A program made the position numbers and the translations under genes. Shown here piece by piece: positions 33,636 through 44,518 of a DNA stretch of 64,000 bases (its first letter is position 1; every line of letters starts with the position of its first letter). Source of the stretch: Prunus persica (Eukaryota; Streptophyta; Magnoliopsida; Rosales; Rosaceae); contig NC_034009.1 in assembly GCF_000346465.2 (NCBI RefSeq), positions 23,552,225-23,616,224 of the forward strand, in the 5' to 3' direction. The notes under the pieces are model-generated. The model worked only from the letters and a program-made list of their open reading frames with translations. It did no database searches and was not told the origin of the DNA.

Positions 33636-34130
33636 ATGATGAAGGAAAAGGGTAAGAAGGGCTTGATAGTCAAAACCTGGGAGCGATGCAAATCAATAGG
33701 CCGTGGCCGCAACATGACTACTACCACTACTACTATGGTGCCTTCTCTGACAATCAAGAGCAGGTCCTGCCCGCATATCAACCTCGGGGTCCCCAAAAGG
33801 GAAGAGAAGCGCGCCAGCAGGCGCCAAGTCGCTCCAGAGGGCTGCTTCTCCGTCTACGTGGGACCCCAAAAGCAAAAGTTCGTGGTGAAAACCGAATATG
33901 CAAACCATCCTCTCTTCAAGATGCTACTTGAAGAAGCTGAGTCGGAATTCGGGTACGACAGCCAAGGTCCTCTTGTGCTGCCTTGTAACGTTGAAGTGTT
34001 CTACAAGGTGCTGATGGAAATGGACGATTGTGGTAACCCAAAGGTTCCTCAAGGGTGTGGCTTGGCTAAGCGTTATGGCTCTTACCATCTTCTTAGCCCG
34101 TCTCGGATGGTTGCTATAAATCAGTTCTGA
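33636..34130 (+). CDS. SAUR family auxin-responsive protein
   Basis: SAUR proteins are early auxin-induced small proteins; many promote cell expansion by inhibiting PP2C-D phosphatases and so activating plasma-membrane H+-ATPases. This intronless gene encodes 164 residues from the ATG at 33636 (a second ATG follows directly). The N-terminal part is basic (KEKGKKGLIVKTWERCKSIG) with a Thr run. The SAUR domain covers about residues 66-132, with the hallmarks APEGCFSVYVG, KFVVKTEYANHPLFKMLLEE, AESEFGYDSQGPLVLPCNV and FYKVLMEMD. The C-terminal extension of about 32 residues is longer than in the smallest SAURs and recalls the SAUR36/SAUR76-type members. Solitary rather than in a SAUR tandem cluster, at least within this window. 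Confidence 0.93.
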   Translation: MMKEKGKKGLIVKTWERCKSIGRGRNMTTTTTTMVPSLTIKSRSCPHINLGVPKREEKRASRRQVAPEGCFSVYVGPQKQKFVVKTEYANHPLFKMLLEEAESEFGYDSQGPLVLPCNVEVFYKVLMEMDDCGNPKVPQGCGLAKRYGSYHLLSPSRMVAINQF

Positions 34131-36593
34131 TTATAATGTGTATTAATTTACAAAGACTTGGTGTAGCTTGCTTGGGTTGTATGTATTTGCTTTTGAAATA
34201 ATAAATTTTGTGGGATTGAAATTTTCTTCAGTCTGTCAAGAACCTTGTTGTAATATAGCGGTTGGTATAAACTTTTGTATTTGTATTTTGAGCTTTTAGA
34301 TTCCATCTCAATCATCATGCTGCTTGCAATATGATGAAGCATAAATTATCATATGCAAATTAGGGGTAATTAAGAAATTGAAGAGGTTTCTTGATAATGT
34401 TATAAATAATAGAGATTAGGAGGAAGTCGGTAGCAACTTGCAAACAAGGGGCTAATATATGCTAAAAGTAATTATGTCATCTTCTTGTATGATATGATTT
34501 GATCAAAAGGGGAAAGATAAGATCACGAATATTTTAGGGACCAAGCTATGCCTGGGATATGAAGAGGGCTGAACCCTACGCTAATTGACCCCTCGCTACA
34601 GTCCAACTTAATATTATCAAGACACAGACTGTTTTTGTAATTTGATTAGCCACCTTAAGGTCGGTAATACATAGGTGTCCTGGTTGATAGTTATATTTCA
34701 TTATCTTCCTTTTGCTAATCTCAGCAGTTTATGTAAAGGAACCAGGTAAATCAACTTCTGGTGTGGGTCGGAGAGCAACTTTGGTTGTTAGCTGTGGGAT
34801 CAGCCGCCACTTGTTGTGTTCAAGAGGAGAATTTATCTAGTGTAACAGTCATACGGTAACGTAATATTATTAATTCGCCTATTATAATATAAATGAATGA
34901 CATGATTGATATTTCAATCACCTAAAATATAATATTAGTTGATTGCATGCCGTTCCTCTTCTTTAATCAATATAGTTACGCCACTAGTTTTTCATCTTTT
35001 TTACTTTCATTTAATTATTAGTTTTTGTACGTGATTGGTGTGATGAATGCATGAGAGAGAGGACGGAAGAAATGGGAATATCATTTACAGTTTGTTTAAT
35101 CGTATGTGTTTGTTTAATTGTATATAATCATTATTTACAGTTGGTAATTGGTTATATATATAACTTGGGTTGGGTATGAACTCAGCAAATTGGAAGGGTT
35201 TTAATTAACAATCTGGTTGAATATTGGTGTTTAATTTTAATTAAGTTGGAGATAAGTTGGTCTTAATTCTTAATCAGCAATAATAGATAGCTATAATGAA
35301 CCCACTTCACAGTCCACAGACCATTGATAAGACGTGTATACTACAATCCCATATTCATTATGTCACCACCACGCATGCCATTCATCAAAGTTGACATTAG
35401 ACTTTTCTTTATTTGTTTCTTCTTCTCATTTTGTTTGGTTGTGCCAGAATACTTGGTTCAGTCCTGTTGGAGTTGGTAAACCCATTTCTTTAGTAACAAT
35501 AATGCTTTTGTTTTATTTTTTTTGTTTTTTTTGTCAAAACAAACATTTTTAATTTACTCACTCTATAGTTTGTCAGCCGAAAAATAATAATAAAAAAATA
35601 AAATTGACAACTAAGTCTGTTTGATAACCATTATAATATTAGTTTTTGAGTTATTATTTTTTTGTACTAGAGTATAGAGGAAAATGAGAGTGAGAATGAG
35701 AGTTAGGATGAGATTGAAAGAGAGGATGAGAGGGGAGGATGGTAGGAAGGACTAACAAAAGTGCTTGGTCTAATTTGTTTATACTCTGAACAATTCAAAA
35801 CACAACTATTTCATTTTAAAGTGTCAACTGCGTAAAAGAACAAAAAAGAACATAAGAGTACATGTACAAACAAAATTCTCTATAGATGAAGATATATATA
35901 ATATAAAAAAAGGCATATTGGCACACGTATAAGGGTAGGTAGGGAGGCTAACTGTAAATATAATTGACAAATATTATTCTTAGAAGATAGATTATGGATA
36001 AATTATTGAGTGATCAAGTCAAAAAAAATGGAAGGAGCAACTGATTCAGCCAAGACTTCCATCCAAGACCAAAGACGCCATACTTTCTTTGGTTTTGAAT
36101 AAAACATCTTTTCCAATAAAAAAAAAGGGAAAAAAAACAAGAAAGAACAGAGAGGGATAAGAGCCCAACAAGAGAAAGGGGCCCAATAAGACGAGCAGCC
36201 CAACAAAAAAAGAGCGAAAGCTACCGGGAAAGGGCAGCAAGCCAACAGCCAACAAACCAAAACCAGGGGAACCAGCGGCAACCTTCAAGTCATTATGAAA
36301 ATGATTTACACAAAAAATATATGAAATTGAAAGAGCTAATATTGGGCATTTGTTTAATAATAATAATATAAATCCCTTTCTGCTTTTAGCAATTGGGAAG
36401 AAAAAGGTGCAAATTTTCCTATACAGATGAGATTAAACGAATTGAAAATACGGAGCCTGCGAAGGTGATCCTTCCTTTTCAATTGAACTCTACTTTGACA
36501 TTTGCAACAAAATCGCAGACTTTATATTTTTAATTTGAAAAGCGCCGTAAGAAATCCACAAGTACAAGGAGGGCGGATAAGATTGAGAAATCG
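34131..36593. other. Intergenic DNA, no supported gene
   Basis: A 3' flank is followed by about 2.2 kb of AT-rich DNA. Low-complexity open frames at 36003-36288 (minus) look like purine/pyrimidine artefacts. A short run at 35905-35945 (TTGGCACACGTATAAGGG) echoes the 3' side of the Helitron relic at 32.2 kb but is too small to define an element. Confidence 0.45.
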
Positions 36594-39500
36594 ATGGAGG
36601 CGCAGCAGACCAAATCAGTTGCAGTAACTATACTTCACAATGCCACCATCGTCACCATGGACCCCGACGCCCGAGTCTTCCGCAACGGTGGGGTCGTCAT
36701 CGAGCGAGACGCAATCGTAGCCGTCGGTCAATCTTCCGATATTCTTCACCAGTTCTCTTCTCTCGCCCATCAGATTTTCGATCTCAACGGCCAAATCGTC
36801 CTCCCTGGTCCTCCGTCCCACTGGTTCATAATTTCAATGTTTATTTATTTTATTTTTCAAAATACTGAAATAATTGAAAATGTTTAAAATAGGATTGATC
36901 AACACGCACGTGCACACATCTCAGCAGCTGGGAAGAGGGATAGCCGATGATGTGGATTTGATGACTTGGTTGCACCATCGGATTTGGCCGTACGAGTCCA
37001 ATATGAGCGAGGAAGATTCATATATTTCCACTCTGCTTTGTGGCATTGAGCTCATTCACTCTGGTGTAAGCTTTCTCTTTTCTATTAGGTTTTTTAATTT
37101 AATTTTGTTTTTGTTTTTGATTTGCCACAAACTAGTGAGCTACAAATGCTGAATTTGAAGGCCTGTGATTGGTTTTCCTTGTTTGAATTTAGGTTACTTG
37201 TTTTGCTGAAGCAGGAGGGCAACATGCGTCAGGAATGGCAAGGGCAGTGGAGTTACTGGGCTTAAGGGCATGTTTGGCTGAATCCATCATGGACGCCGGT
37301 GACGGCTTGCCCGCTTCTTGGGCCGGTCGGAGCACCGATGATTGTATCCAGGTTTGAGCATATACTTCTTGACTAATGACATAACTTGTATTCTAAGTTA
37401 CTCGGTTTTGGTTGGTTATGTTTAGCTGAAATTAATGTTCTCACTCACTCACTGTTCAAACACTTTACAAGAAGAGCTCACTCACTCACTGAAATTAATG
37501 TCCTCACTCACTCGGCACAGTCTCAAAAAGAGCTTTACAAGAAGCACCATAATACGGGAGATGGGCGCATCAGAGTGTGGTTAGGAATTAGGCAAATTAT
37601 GAATGCAACTGATGGATTACTGCTTGCAACAAGAGATACCGCCAAAGAACTGAAAACTGGCATTCACATGGTACTACTCATTTATCGCTCTACTTTCTAG
37701 GATACATTTTGATGTTGAAATTTAACATTCACTAAACTCATGTTTCCAATGCTTAGCATGTTGCAGAGATAGCATATGAGAATCAATTTGTGACAGAGAC
37801 GAGAAAAGTTGACCATGGAACAGTCATGCACTTGGAGAAGATACAGTTTCTTCAGGACAATTTGCTAGCGGCTCATACAGTCTGGGTTAACCCTGCTGAG
37901 GTGAGTTGCTGTGTTCTATTCCTGTGCTGAACTAATGCAAATTCGGTAGAACTCATCAAATGGTTTTTCTTGTTTGTACTGTCTCTTACACAAAATAAGA
38001 GTAGGGTGAGGCTTGTGTTTGTCTAACAGTAAGACCTTATGAGTTTTCAAGCCTGTGAAGTGTTATTTATGCTATTATATTGGTTAAAATCTTGTTCTTA
38101 TATTGTAAATTGGTATGTAACTCTTATTCTGTATGTTTAGATTGATTGTCTTTCAAGGGGCGGGGTCAAAGTATCTCACTGCCCCGCTGCTGCAATGCGA
38201 ATGCTTGGATTTGCACCTATTAGAGAGATGCTTGATGCTGGCATCTGTGTCTCTTTGGGAACAGATGGGGCGCCCTCAAATAATAGAATGAGCATAGGTT
38301 GCTTTCCTGATTATTCTTGCACCTCTTCCTTATTTATGGGTTTGAACATTGGAAAATTTAATGTTTGGACCTGGAATTTCATGCTTGAATTTTCTTCCTT
38401 GCAGTTGATGAGATGTACCTGGCTTCTCTGATTAACAAAGGACGGGAAGTTCATACAAATGGGACAACTGATCCTACCGCTCTTCCTGCTGAAACAGTTC
38501 TCAAGCTGGTGACTATAAATGGTGCAAAATCAGTACTCTGGGATGATGAAATAGGATCCCTTGAGGTTGGGAAAAAGGTTGGACTTTTGGCCCTGTTTAG
38601 TTTCTCTTGTCTTTCTTCATCTCTCGTACAACTTTCTCTTTTATTTAAGTCACAACATATGCATTCGTTATATCCCAAGTTCCCAACAAATTAATATTTT
38701 TTAAAAGGCTGATTAGCTTCCTTATTCCATGATATGGCAGGCTGACTTGGTTGTTATCAATCCTTCCTCTTGGACCATGGTTCCTCTCCATGACAGGTAA
38801 GAACCTTCCTCAAAGGAGTGATCCTTAAAATTCATATATGAAGAAAGATCTTCTAACTGGCTTCTTACAATTTGTATCCTGGTATGTTGTGGATTGTGCA
38901 TGTGTCTAATATTCTTATACAGACTTTTTGACAGTTTCCATTATCATGACTCATGATCAATGCAATAGTTCAAGATTTATGGACTAATGTGTGGCCATCA
39001 GTCAGGATTATGCTTTTCTAAGTCGTCGTTTGGGTTTTCAGTGGATATGGTTCCAATCTAATAAGCGATAAATTCATAAAATTTAGCTCCATTTTTTTTC
39101 CTGCAACATACCTATTCAGGTAGATTAATGTTTTGCCATACTACGTATGCAGCATTTCCAGCCTCGTGTACTGTATGCGAACTGAAAATGTAGTGTCTGT
39201 AATGTGCAACGGTGAATGGATTATGAAGGACAAGAAGATTCTGAATGTGGATGAGGTATTCTGTCATACTTTTCTCATATTAAACGATTAAGGTTGAATA
39301 AAGATCAATTGTGGATAGCCAAGCCCAATTTCCACACAAAATTTACTGTAAATATCAGTTAGTGAATGTGCTAGACAATAAAGTTAGCTATGTTTGCTAG
39401 TTTGGTTTATGAAATAGTATGCTAGTGATCCATATGTTACGATGCAACTGGATTTTCTGCAAGCGACTATATAAACCATAACATCTCATCTCTCACTCTT

Positions 39501-39602
39501 GTAACTGAACAGGAAGAAGTTCTTTCAAAGGCGAAGCATGCTTCGGCAGAACTTTTAAAACGGGCAGGCATCAAAATACCAAGCAGAATGAATTTTCTAT
39601 AA
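36594..39602 (+). CDS. TRZ/ATZ-type amidohydrolase (MTA/SAH deaminase-like)
   Basis: Ten exons: 36594-36807, 36893-37065, 37193-37351, 37521-37670, 37757-37900, 38141-38297, 38405-38577, 38741-38796, 39153-39255, 39513-39602. They join in frame to 472 residues. The family hydrolytically deaminates purine-type or triazine substrates using a zinc or iron centre in a TIM barrel. Expected metal ligands are present: His77 and His79 in INTHVHTS, His233 in HVAE, and Asp322 in SLGTDGAPSNN. His272 (LAAHTVWVN) and His293 (VSHCPA) are also conserved positions. The N-terminal part is the usual small beta domain (ATIVTMDPDARVFRNGGV). Similarity is greatest, from recalled motifs, to 5-methylthioadenosine/S-adenosylhomocysteine deaminase-like proteins of bacteria and plants. 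The substrate in plants is not settled, so only the family is asserted. No targeting peptide was obvious. Confidence 0.9.
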
Positions 39603-40089
39603 TTCTAAAACTGTAGAAACGGTGTTCTAATTGCTGTTCTTCCTCAAAACCAACTGTTGCATGATTTTGATATTTGATGTTATATTCTATCAAAACCCAC
39701 ACAGACCTAAGTTAACGACCCTTGATGTGAAAATGTCACTTGATCAAGTTCAACATTATTCCTCTAGTTTGTATTAATTATTTTCTGATCAGAAGAATTA
39801 TGTGTAAATCAATATTTTAAGATATCAAAATTTAGAGAGATTTTGGTTACGTTAGCAGTTGGGTTTCTTGTATTACAATTACTTTAAATTACCACCTTTT
39901 TTTTTTTTTTTGGGTCAGAAACTTACCACATAAGTATTTTGGATTTGTATAGGAGAAGGAGAAAGGAAAGAAGTTTTCCAGCCTTTACATAGAAAACAAA
40001 TTTCCTATTTTTTTGCTTTTGGGGGAAAGAAGAAGAAAATTAATCCCCCTTGGTAAAGAGATTCTACGTGGCAGGGTATATATAGGAAG
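39603..40089. other. Intergenic DNA between the amidohydrolase and BAG genes
   Basis: The 3' flank of the deaminase-like gene, followed by the distal promoter of the BAG gene, with a T run at 39898-39911. No gene was seen. Confidence 0.5.
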
Positions 40090-40103
40090 CACGTGATCAC
40101 GTG
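40090..40103. promoter_or_regulatory. Palindromic double G-box CACGTGATCACGTG
   Basis: Two perfect CACGTG hexamers (40090-40095, 40098-40103) separated by AT form a 14-bp perfect palindrome about 135 bp before the TATA-like element of the BAG gene. G-boxes bind bZIP (ABA/ABF, HY5) and bHLH (PIF) factors. Two sites 8 bp apart, about 0.75 helical turn, could favour cooperative binding. The binding factor is inference. Confidence 0.75.
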
Positions 40104-40171
40104 AAGTCCAAATTTGACGCGGCAAATAAGAAGAATCGAAAGAAAGCTAGAACTTACATTCTCCTTTACTT

Positions 40172-40189
40172 GAACCTTCTGGAACTTTC
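40172..40189. promoter_or_regulatory. Perfect four-unit heat-shock element (GAAccTTCtgGAActTTC)
   Basis: GAACCTTCTGGAACTTTC matches the nGAAnnTTCnnGAAnnTTCn consensus at all 12 fixed positions. Its 3' end is about 40 bp upstream of the TATA-like element, the usual position in plant heat-shock promoters. It points to direct HSF control of the BAG gene. Confidence 0.88.
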
Positions 40190-40228
40190 CCGCCCCTCCT
40201 GGACGCCGATCAAATTCCTCCTTTCTCC

Positions 40229-40236
40229 ATAAATAC
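40229..40236 (+). promoter_or_regulatory. TATA-like element of the BAG gene
   Basis: CATAAATA lies about 120 bp before the start codon and just downstream of the heat-shock element. Confidence 0.6.
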
Positions 40237-40355
40237 CCGAAACCCACTTCCTTCCTCATCGTCAAATTAGAAAGTTTCCCCAGAAAACTATCTTCTTCTA
40301 CACTCAAAGTCGTCGTTGTAATTCGATTCAAGATTTGAAGATTCTTGTCTACCCC

Positions 40356-41546
40356 ATGGATAATTCGTACTTCAAAAGACACTGGAATAGTTTCGCGCCA
40401 CACCATGGCTACTCCCCGAGCTTTCGCCAAGTCCCAGTCCAGCGCCAAGCGACGCCGTCGCCGAAGGTGGTCTCGATCCCGGTCCAGTTCGTCGGGTTGG
40501 AGCGCAACCGGTCGGCCTCGGCACAGAAGATCCAGAAGGCGTTCAGAGGGTTCCTGGTGAGGAAAAGCGTGAAGAAGATCGCGGCGATCAAAGGCGACGT
40601 CGACGAGATCGAGAAGCGGATTTCGAAGAAAGAGACGGTGGAATTGATGAAGAGGGAGGCCAAGGAGCGGTTGAAGGTGAACGAGACGCTGATGAGCTTG
40701 CTGTTCAGGTTGGATTCGGTGAAGGGCGTCGACCCTGGAGTTAGGGATTTCAGGAGGGCCGTGATCAAGAAGGCGATTGCTTTGCAGGAGAGAGTGGACG
40801 CTGCGGTTGCTGATGATGATCATACTCTGGGTGAGGTTGGGGAAGCATCAGGGATTGATAATGGGGAATCAATTTCTGAAACAGTTGGAGGAGCCGTGGA
40901 GGATAAAGATTCAGGGGAGGATTTTGAAGGTGGTAAAGCGGCCCCAGTGGATCAAACCCAGGACTTGCAATCTGTAGCCCGTGAAGAAGATTGCAATTCA
41001 AATGCAGCCCCTAAATCTCTGAATGGAACTCTGAATTTGCCATCTTTGGAACAAACTGCTGAGACAGATGGAGTGACAAATGTGAATGAGATTAGAGAAA
41101 TTGTTGGAGATGAAAGTGAAGAAGAAGGTGAAAGTGAGAGCCAGTCTGTGTCGTCATATAATCCACAGAATTCGATGATAGAGGATGTTGAGGAAAATCC
41201 GTTGGTGAAGCAAGAGGAGGAGGAGGATGATGGTATGGAGATTGTGAAAGCTGAAGATGAGGGAGGCAATGGCATTGGATTTGGGGTTAGAGACAGAGAG
41301 GAGAACAAGAGAAGCAGAGAGCTTCTGGAAAGGATGGTGGAGGACAATGAGAAAATGATGGGTATGATGGTGGAGCTTTTCGAGAGGAATGAGATCCAAA
41401 CTCGGATGCTGAGCTCGCTGTCGCAGAGGGTGGAGCAGCTAGAGAGAGCTCTGGTGTGCGAGAGGTTGAGGAGAAGGAAGAAGAGGCAAGCAGCTGCTGC
41501 TGCTGCAGATTTTGTACCCCAAGATAATAATGCAAGGAAACAATAA
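40356..41546 (+). CDS. BAG-family co-chaperone with IQ motif (BAG5/6-like)
   Basis: BAG proteins are nucleotide-exchange co-chaperones of Hsc70/Hsp70; plant members with an IQ motif also bind calmodulin. This single exon encodes 396 residues. I chose the ATG at 40356 (MDNSYFKRHW); no ATG precedes it in frame. The IQ motif is at residues 58-72 (AQKIQKAFRGFLVRKSVKKI). The BAG domain follows directly (about 75-153) with VDEIEKRISKKETVELMKRE and GVRDFRRAVIKKAIALQERV. The middle is a long acidic, disordered stretch. The C terminus is a predicted coiled coil (LLERMVEDNEKMMGMMVELF) ending in a basic RLRRRKKRQ patch that could be a nuclear signal. The IQ-BAG order fits plant BAG5-BAG8; the exact orthologue is uncertain. 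The heat-shock element upstream agrees with the known heat induction of some plant BAG genes. Confidence 0.9.
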   Translation: MDNSYFKRHWNSFAPHHGYSPSFRQVPVQRQATPSPKVVSIPVQFVGLERNRSASAQKIQKAFRGFLVRKSVKKIAAIKGDVDEIEKRISKKETVELMKREAKERLKVNETLMSLLFRLDSVKGVDPGVRDFRRAVIKKAIALQERVDAAVADDDHTLGEVGEASGIDNGESISETVGGAVEDKDSGEDFEGGKAAPVDQTQDLQSVAREEDCNSNAAPKSLNGTLNLPSLEQTAETDGVTNVNEIREIVGDESEEEGESESQSVSSYNPQNSMIEDVEENPLVKQEEEEDDGMEIVKAEDEGGNGIGFGVRDREENKRSRELLERMVEDNEKMMGMMVELFERNEIQTRMLSSLSQRVEQLERALVCERLRRRKKRQAAAAAADFVPQDNNARKQ

Positions 41547-42110
41547 ATTAAAACTTTTTTCTTTCTTTCTCTTTCGGTTTTGTAATTGTAAGTTGCTCGT
41601 GTTGCTCTTGGATTTGAAAATTGTTAATGTTTTTGGCTACATTGATTTTGTGAAGTTGATTGGATCAAGTTATGATCTTGTTCTGTAACCCTTAACCTGT
41701 AAGGCGTTTTCAATTGGGACTTGTCATCTTAAACTAACGCATGTGTCGTTATAGAAGAATCCAAAACAAGGCCCTGTTGACTGGGTCCTAACCCAATCCG
41801 CTGAATCCACTCAAATTTCAATTCTGATTATGACCACTGTTATTTTGTTTATTGTTTTACCAGTCCTAGTTTTCATTTACTTGTTTAGCAACATTTTGTG
41901 TATTGTAATGAGGTTTTTGTGACTTTAATTTAGCTTGCCACTTGAGGATTTTTACCAAATTAAATTTGAAACCATTATTTTTTGGGCTAATTACATTTTC
42001 CACTTAGGCCATCTCCACCAAATTTCTCCCCTTCAAAATTCAAAATACAATTATTCATGCATTGTCCAAACTCAAATAGTTTTTTACTCCAATCACACTG
42101 ACTAATAATT

Positions 42111-42210
42111 TGAGTCTGCAACTTTATTAAATTGTTTAAAAAATATTAACTTCAAATTTTTGAGTCTGCAACTTTATTAAATTGTTTAAAAAATATTAAC
42201 TCCAAATTTT
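42111..42210. repeat. 50-bp tandem duplication
   Basis: Two adjacent copies of a 50-bp unit starting TGAGTCTGCA at 42111 and 42161, nearly identical. Confidence 0.9.
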
Positions 42211-43508
42211 TTTTTGGACATTATTTTTGTTTCAACCTTCGTGAATTAATTTTCTAAATATTTTAACCTTAAAAAATTCAAAATATAATATAATTTCACT
42301 TTTTAAAAAAATACAACAAAATTTTATTTCAGACTTGATGAACTTATATTTTAATTATGTAGACAATGTCAAGTTTAAATCGTTCTATATTTAGAAAGTT
42401 GAGTGTTCTTTAAAGAAAATCTTATTTGTTGTTCATAAAACAACTGTTAATTCATGTGATTAATATGATGTCTATGTAGTCAAATATTAGATCACAAAAA
42501 TGATTATTACAAAAAAAACAAAATTAAGATTAACTTGATGGTAAGATTGTTGACAAAGGAAACTCTTTCTCCTTGCCAATAAACCCTAGCCGAAACCCTC
42601 CATCTTTTTCCTTGTCGACAACCAATTTTTTCTAAGTTAGGGTGAGGTGGCCATTGCCCCTCCTCCCCTCCGCCCATCTTCTCCTTTCCTCTCCTCTTCT
42701 CCCATTGTTTTCCCTCCCTCTCTTTCCACTTTCCAGGGGGTTCTTGCTGGTCCTTCTCTCCCATTCCTCTTCTCCTCCCTAGATCTACTTGGATCTTGAG
42801 TTTTTAACCTCGATTTGTTTGGATATAGGTTTGTTTGTGTGTTTATTTTGTTTGGTTATTTTTGCAGTGGTCTAGGTGACTGGTGTTGTCTCTATCTAGG
42901 TGACGACGACAGTAATGACGTTGGATTAAGTCTCTTTTTAGGAGAGTTGTGATACATGGTGTTTGATATTTTGTTTATGTTTCAACGGCAACAACAATAA
43001 CAACATTGGTGGTAGTTGTTAGGATGTGGTGGTGTGCCCTCTGAGGGGTTTCGTCTTCGATTTTAGTGTCTGTTTTGCTATCCTTTGCCATTGTTACATT
43101 GCTCCTTTGCAGCTCGTCTCTGCTCTACGCTGCCTAAAGACTTATGTTTGGTCATATGAGTTTCTTTATCAGGTTTTGAGTTGAGTTAGGGTGCTTTTCA
43201 TGGGCCTTTCTTGTTATTGTTTTTGTGTTCTCCTGGGTTTCTGTCCATTGTATCTTCTTCAACCTTCTGCACCACCCACACTTAAACTCAGAAAAAACAA
43301 AACAAAATTTGAGCAATTTAATCCCATGATAACCAAAAGTGACCCTTATCTAAAAACCCTTTTACCCATATTTTTGGTTTGATGGATCTACAGATCTTGG
43401 GGGTCAGTGGGATTGAATTTGGTTTCTTTAGAAGATCATAGAAATTCAATTCAGTTTCTTTGAAACTTGGTTGTGATTGTAGAGTGGGAGTGAGATGCGT
43501 CTATTTTT

Positions 43509-43530
43509 ATATATATATATATATATATAT
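43509..43530. repeat. (TA)n microsatellite
   Basis: TA dinucleotide run of about 11 units. Confidence 0.9.
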
Positions 43531-44354
43531 TTTGTTCGGAGTTGGTGAAGTTTGTATTGGATGGAATTGTCGATAGAGAGGAAATGTTCCTCGAGGTCCT
43601 ATTATTGAAGGGTAAAATTGGAAACTTATGAAGCACGAGTCTTGAGGAGGTTGAAGGATTGAGCAAGCCAAGCTAGGAGAAAGAAGTTGGCTTGGAGGAA
43701 GAAGAGAAGGAAAGAGTCTTGGGCAGAGAGAAGGAAGAAGATGCAGATAAGAGAAAAAGAAAAAATAAATCCATATGCCATATTTTTTAAAATTATAATA
43801 ACCTAGTCCCAATTCCGTCCAAATATACACCAAATACAGGACAAGTGTTATCCAGTTTAGACTAAGCTAAGCCAATTCAAGACAATTTCTAAGCTTAATT
43901 CATGCTAAGACAGCCCTGCATAACAAACCAACAATTGTAACTTTATAATTAAAGCTCATGGGCCGTATTAGAGGTTGGGCTTGGATTGCAAATTAGAGCC
44001 AAACCAACCCGACCCATTGACTTCATGGACGGTATCGCGTTTCTATCCAGTTGACGGCCACTAAACGCAAACAAAAAAATAGACCTCATGAGCTTTTTCT
44101 GTTATGAAACCTTTCTATAAGGCCTTTCTCTCCAGCAAGCTAAAAAACTAAAACTAAAAATCTTTTTACTATTATTTAATTTAAAATTCTGATTGTTTTA
44201 TATAACAATATTTTATTCTACTAAACAAGCAACCTGAAATCTTATACTTGATTAGTTGATTTGGCTGTTCTGACCACCACCCAAACCCTCACCCTTTTCC
44301 TCTCCCAGACCTCTATCTCTCTATGCTCTCAGTGTTGTACAAAACTGTTCTTCG

Positions 44355-44362
44355 AAACCCTA
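44355..44362 (+). promoter_or_regulatory. Telo-box (AAACCCTA) in the promoter or leader of the GYF gene
   Basis: Octamer 157 bp before the start codon, in a CT-rich leader-like stretch. Frequent in promoters of plant translation-related genes. Confidence 0.4.
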
Positions 44363-44518
44363 GATTCTCTGAAATTTCAAAACTAATCCAGACCTAAGCA
44401 TCTCGTTCTCTATCTCTCTCTATTGGCTTTGTAGCAGCAGAGCTTCAATCCACTGCGTGCTTCTTCTCCCTTTCTCGATCTCCCTCCCTCCCCTACTTCG
44501 TCACTTTTCGACCGTTCC

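Larger units (their letters stand above)
41547..44354. other. Intergenic DNA between the BAG and GYF genes
   Basis: No gene was recognised. It contains a 50-bp tandem duplication (42111-42210, starting TGAGTCTGCAACTTTATTAA) and a (TA)n run (about 43509-43530). A CT/purine-rich stretch at 42590-42780 could be leader-like sequence from a host gene, but it has no recognisable coding part. Confidence 0.5.

Noticed and set aside
35885..35955. Additional Helitron end
   Set aside because: Shares a short TTGGCACACGTA word with the relic at 32.2 kb and ends GGCTAAC, but lacks the hairpin, CTAG and following T.
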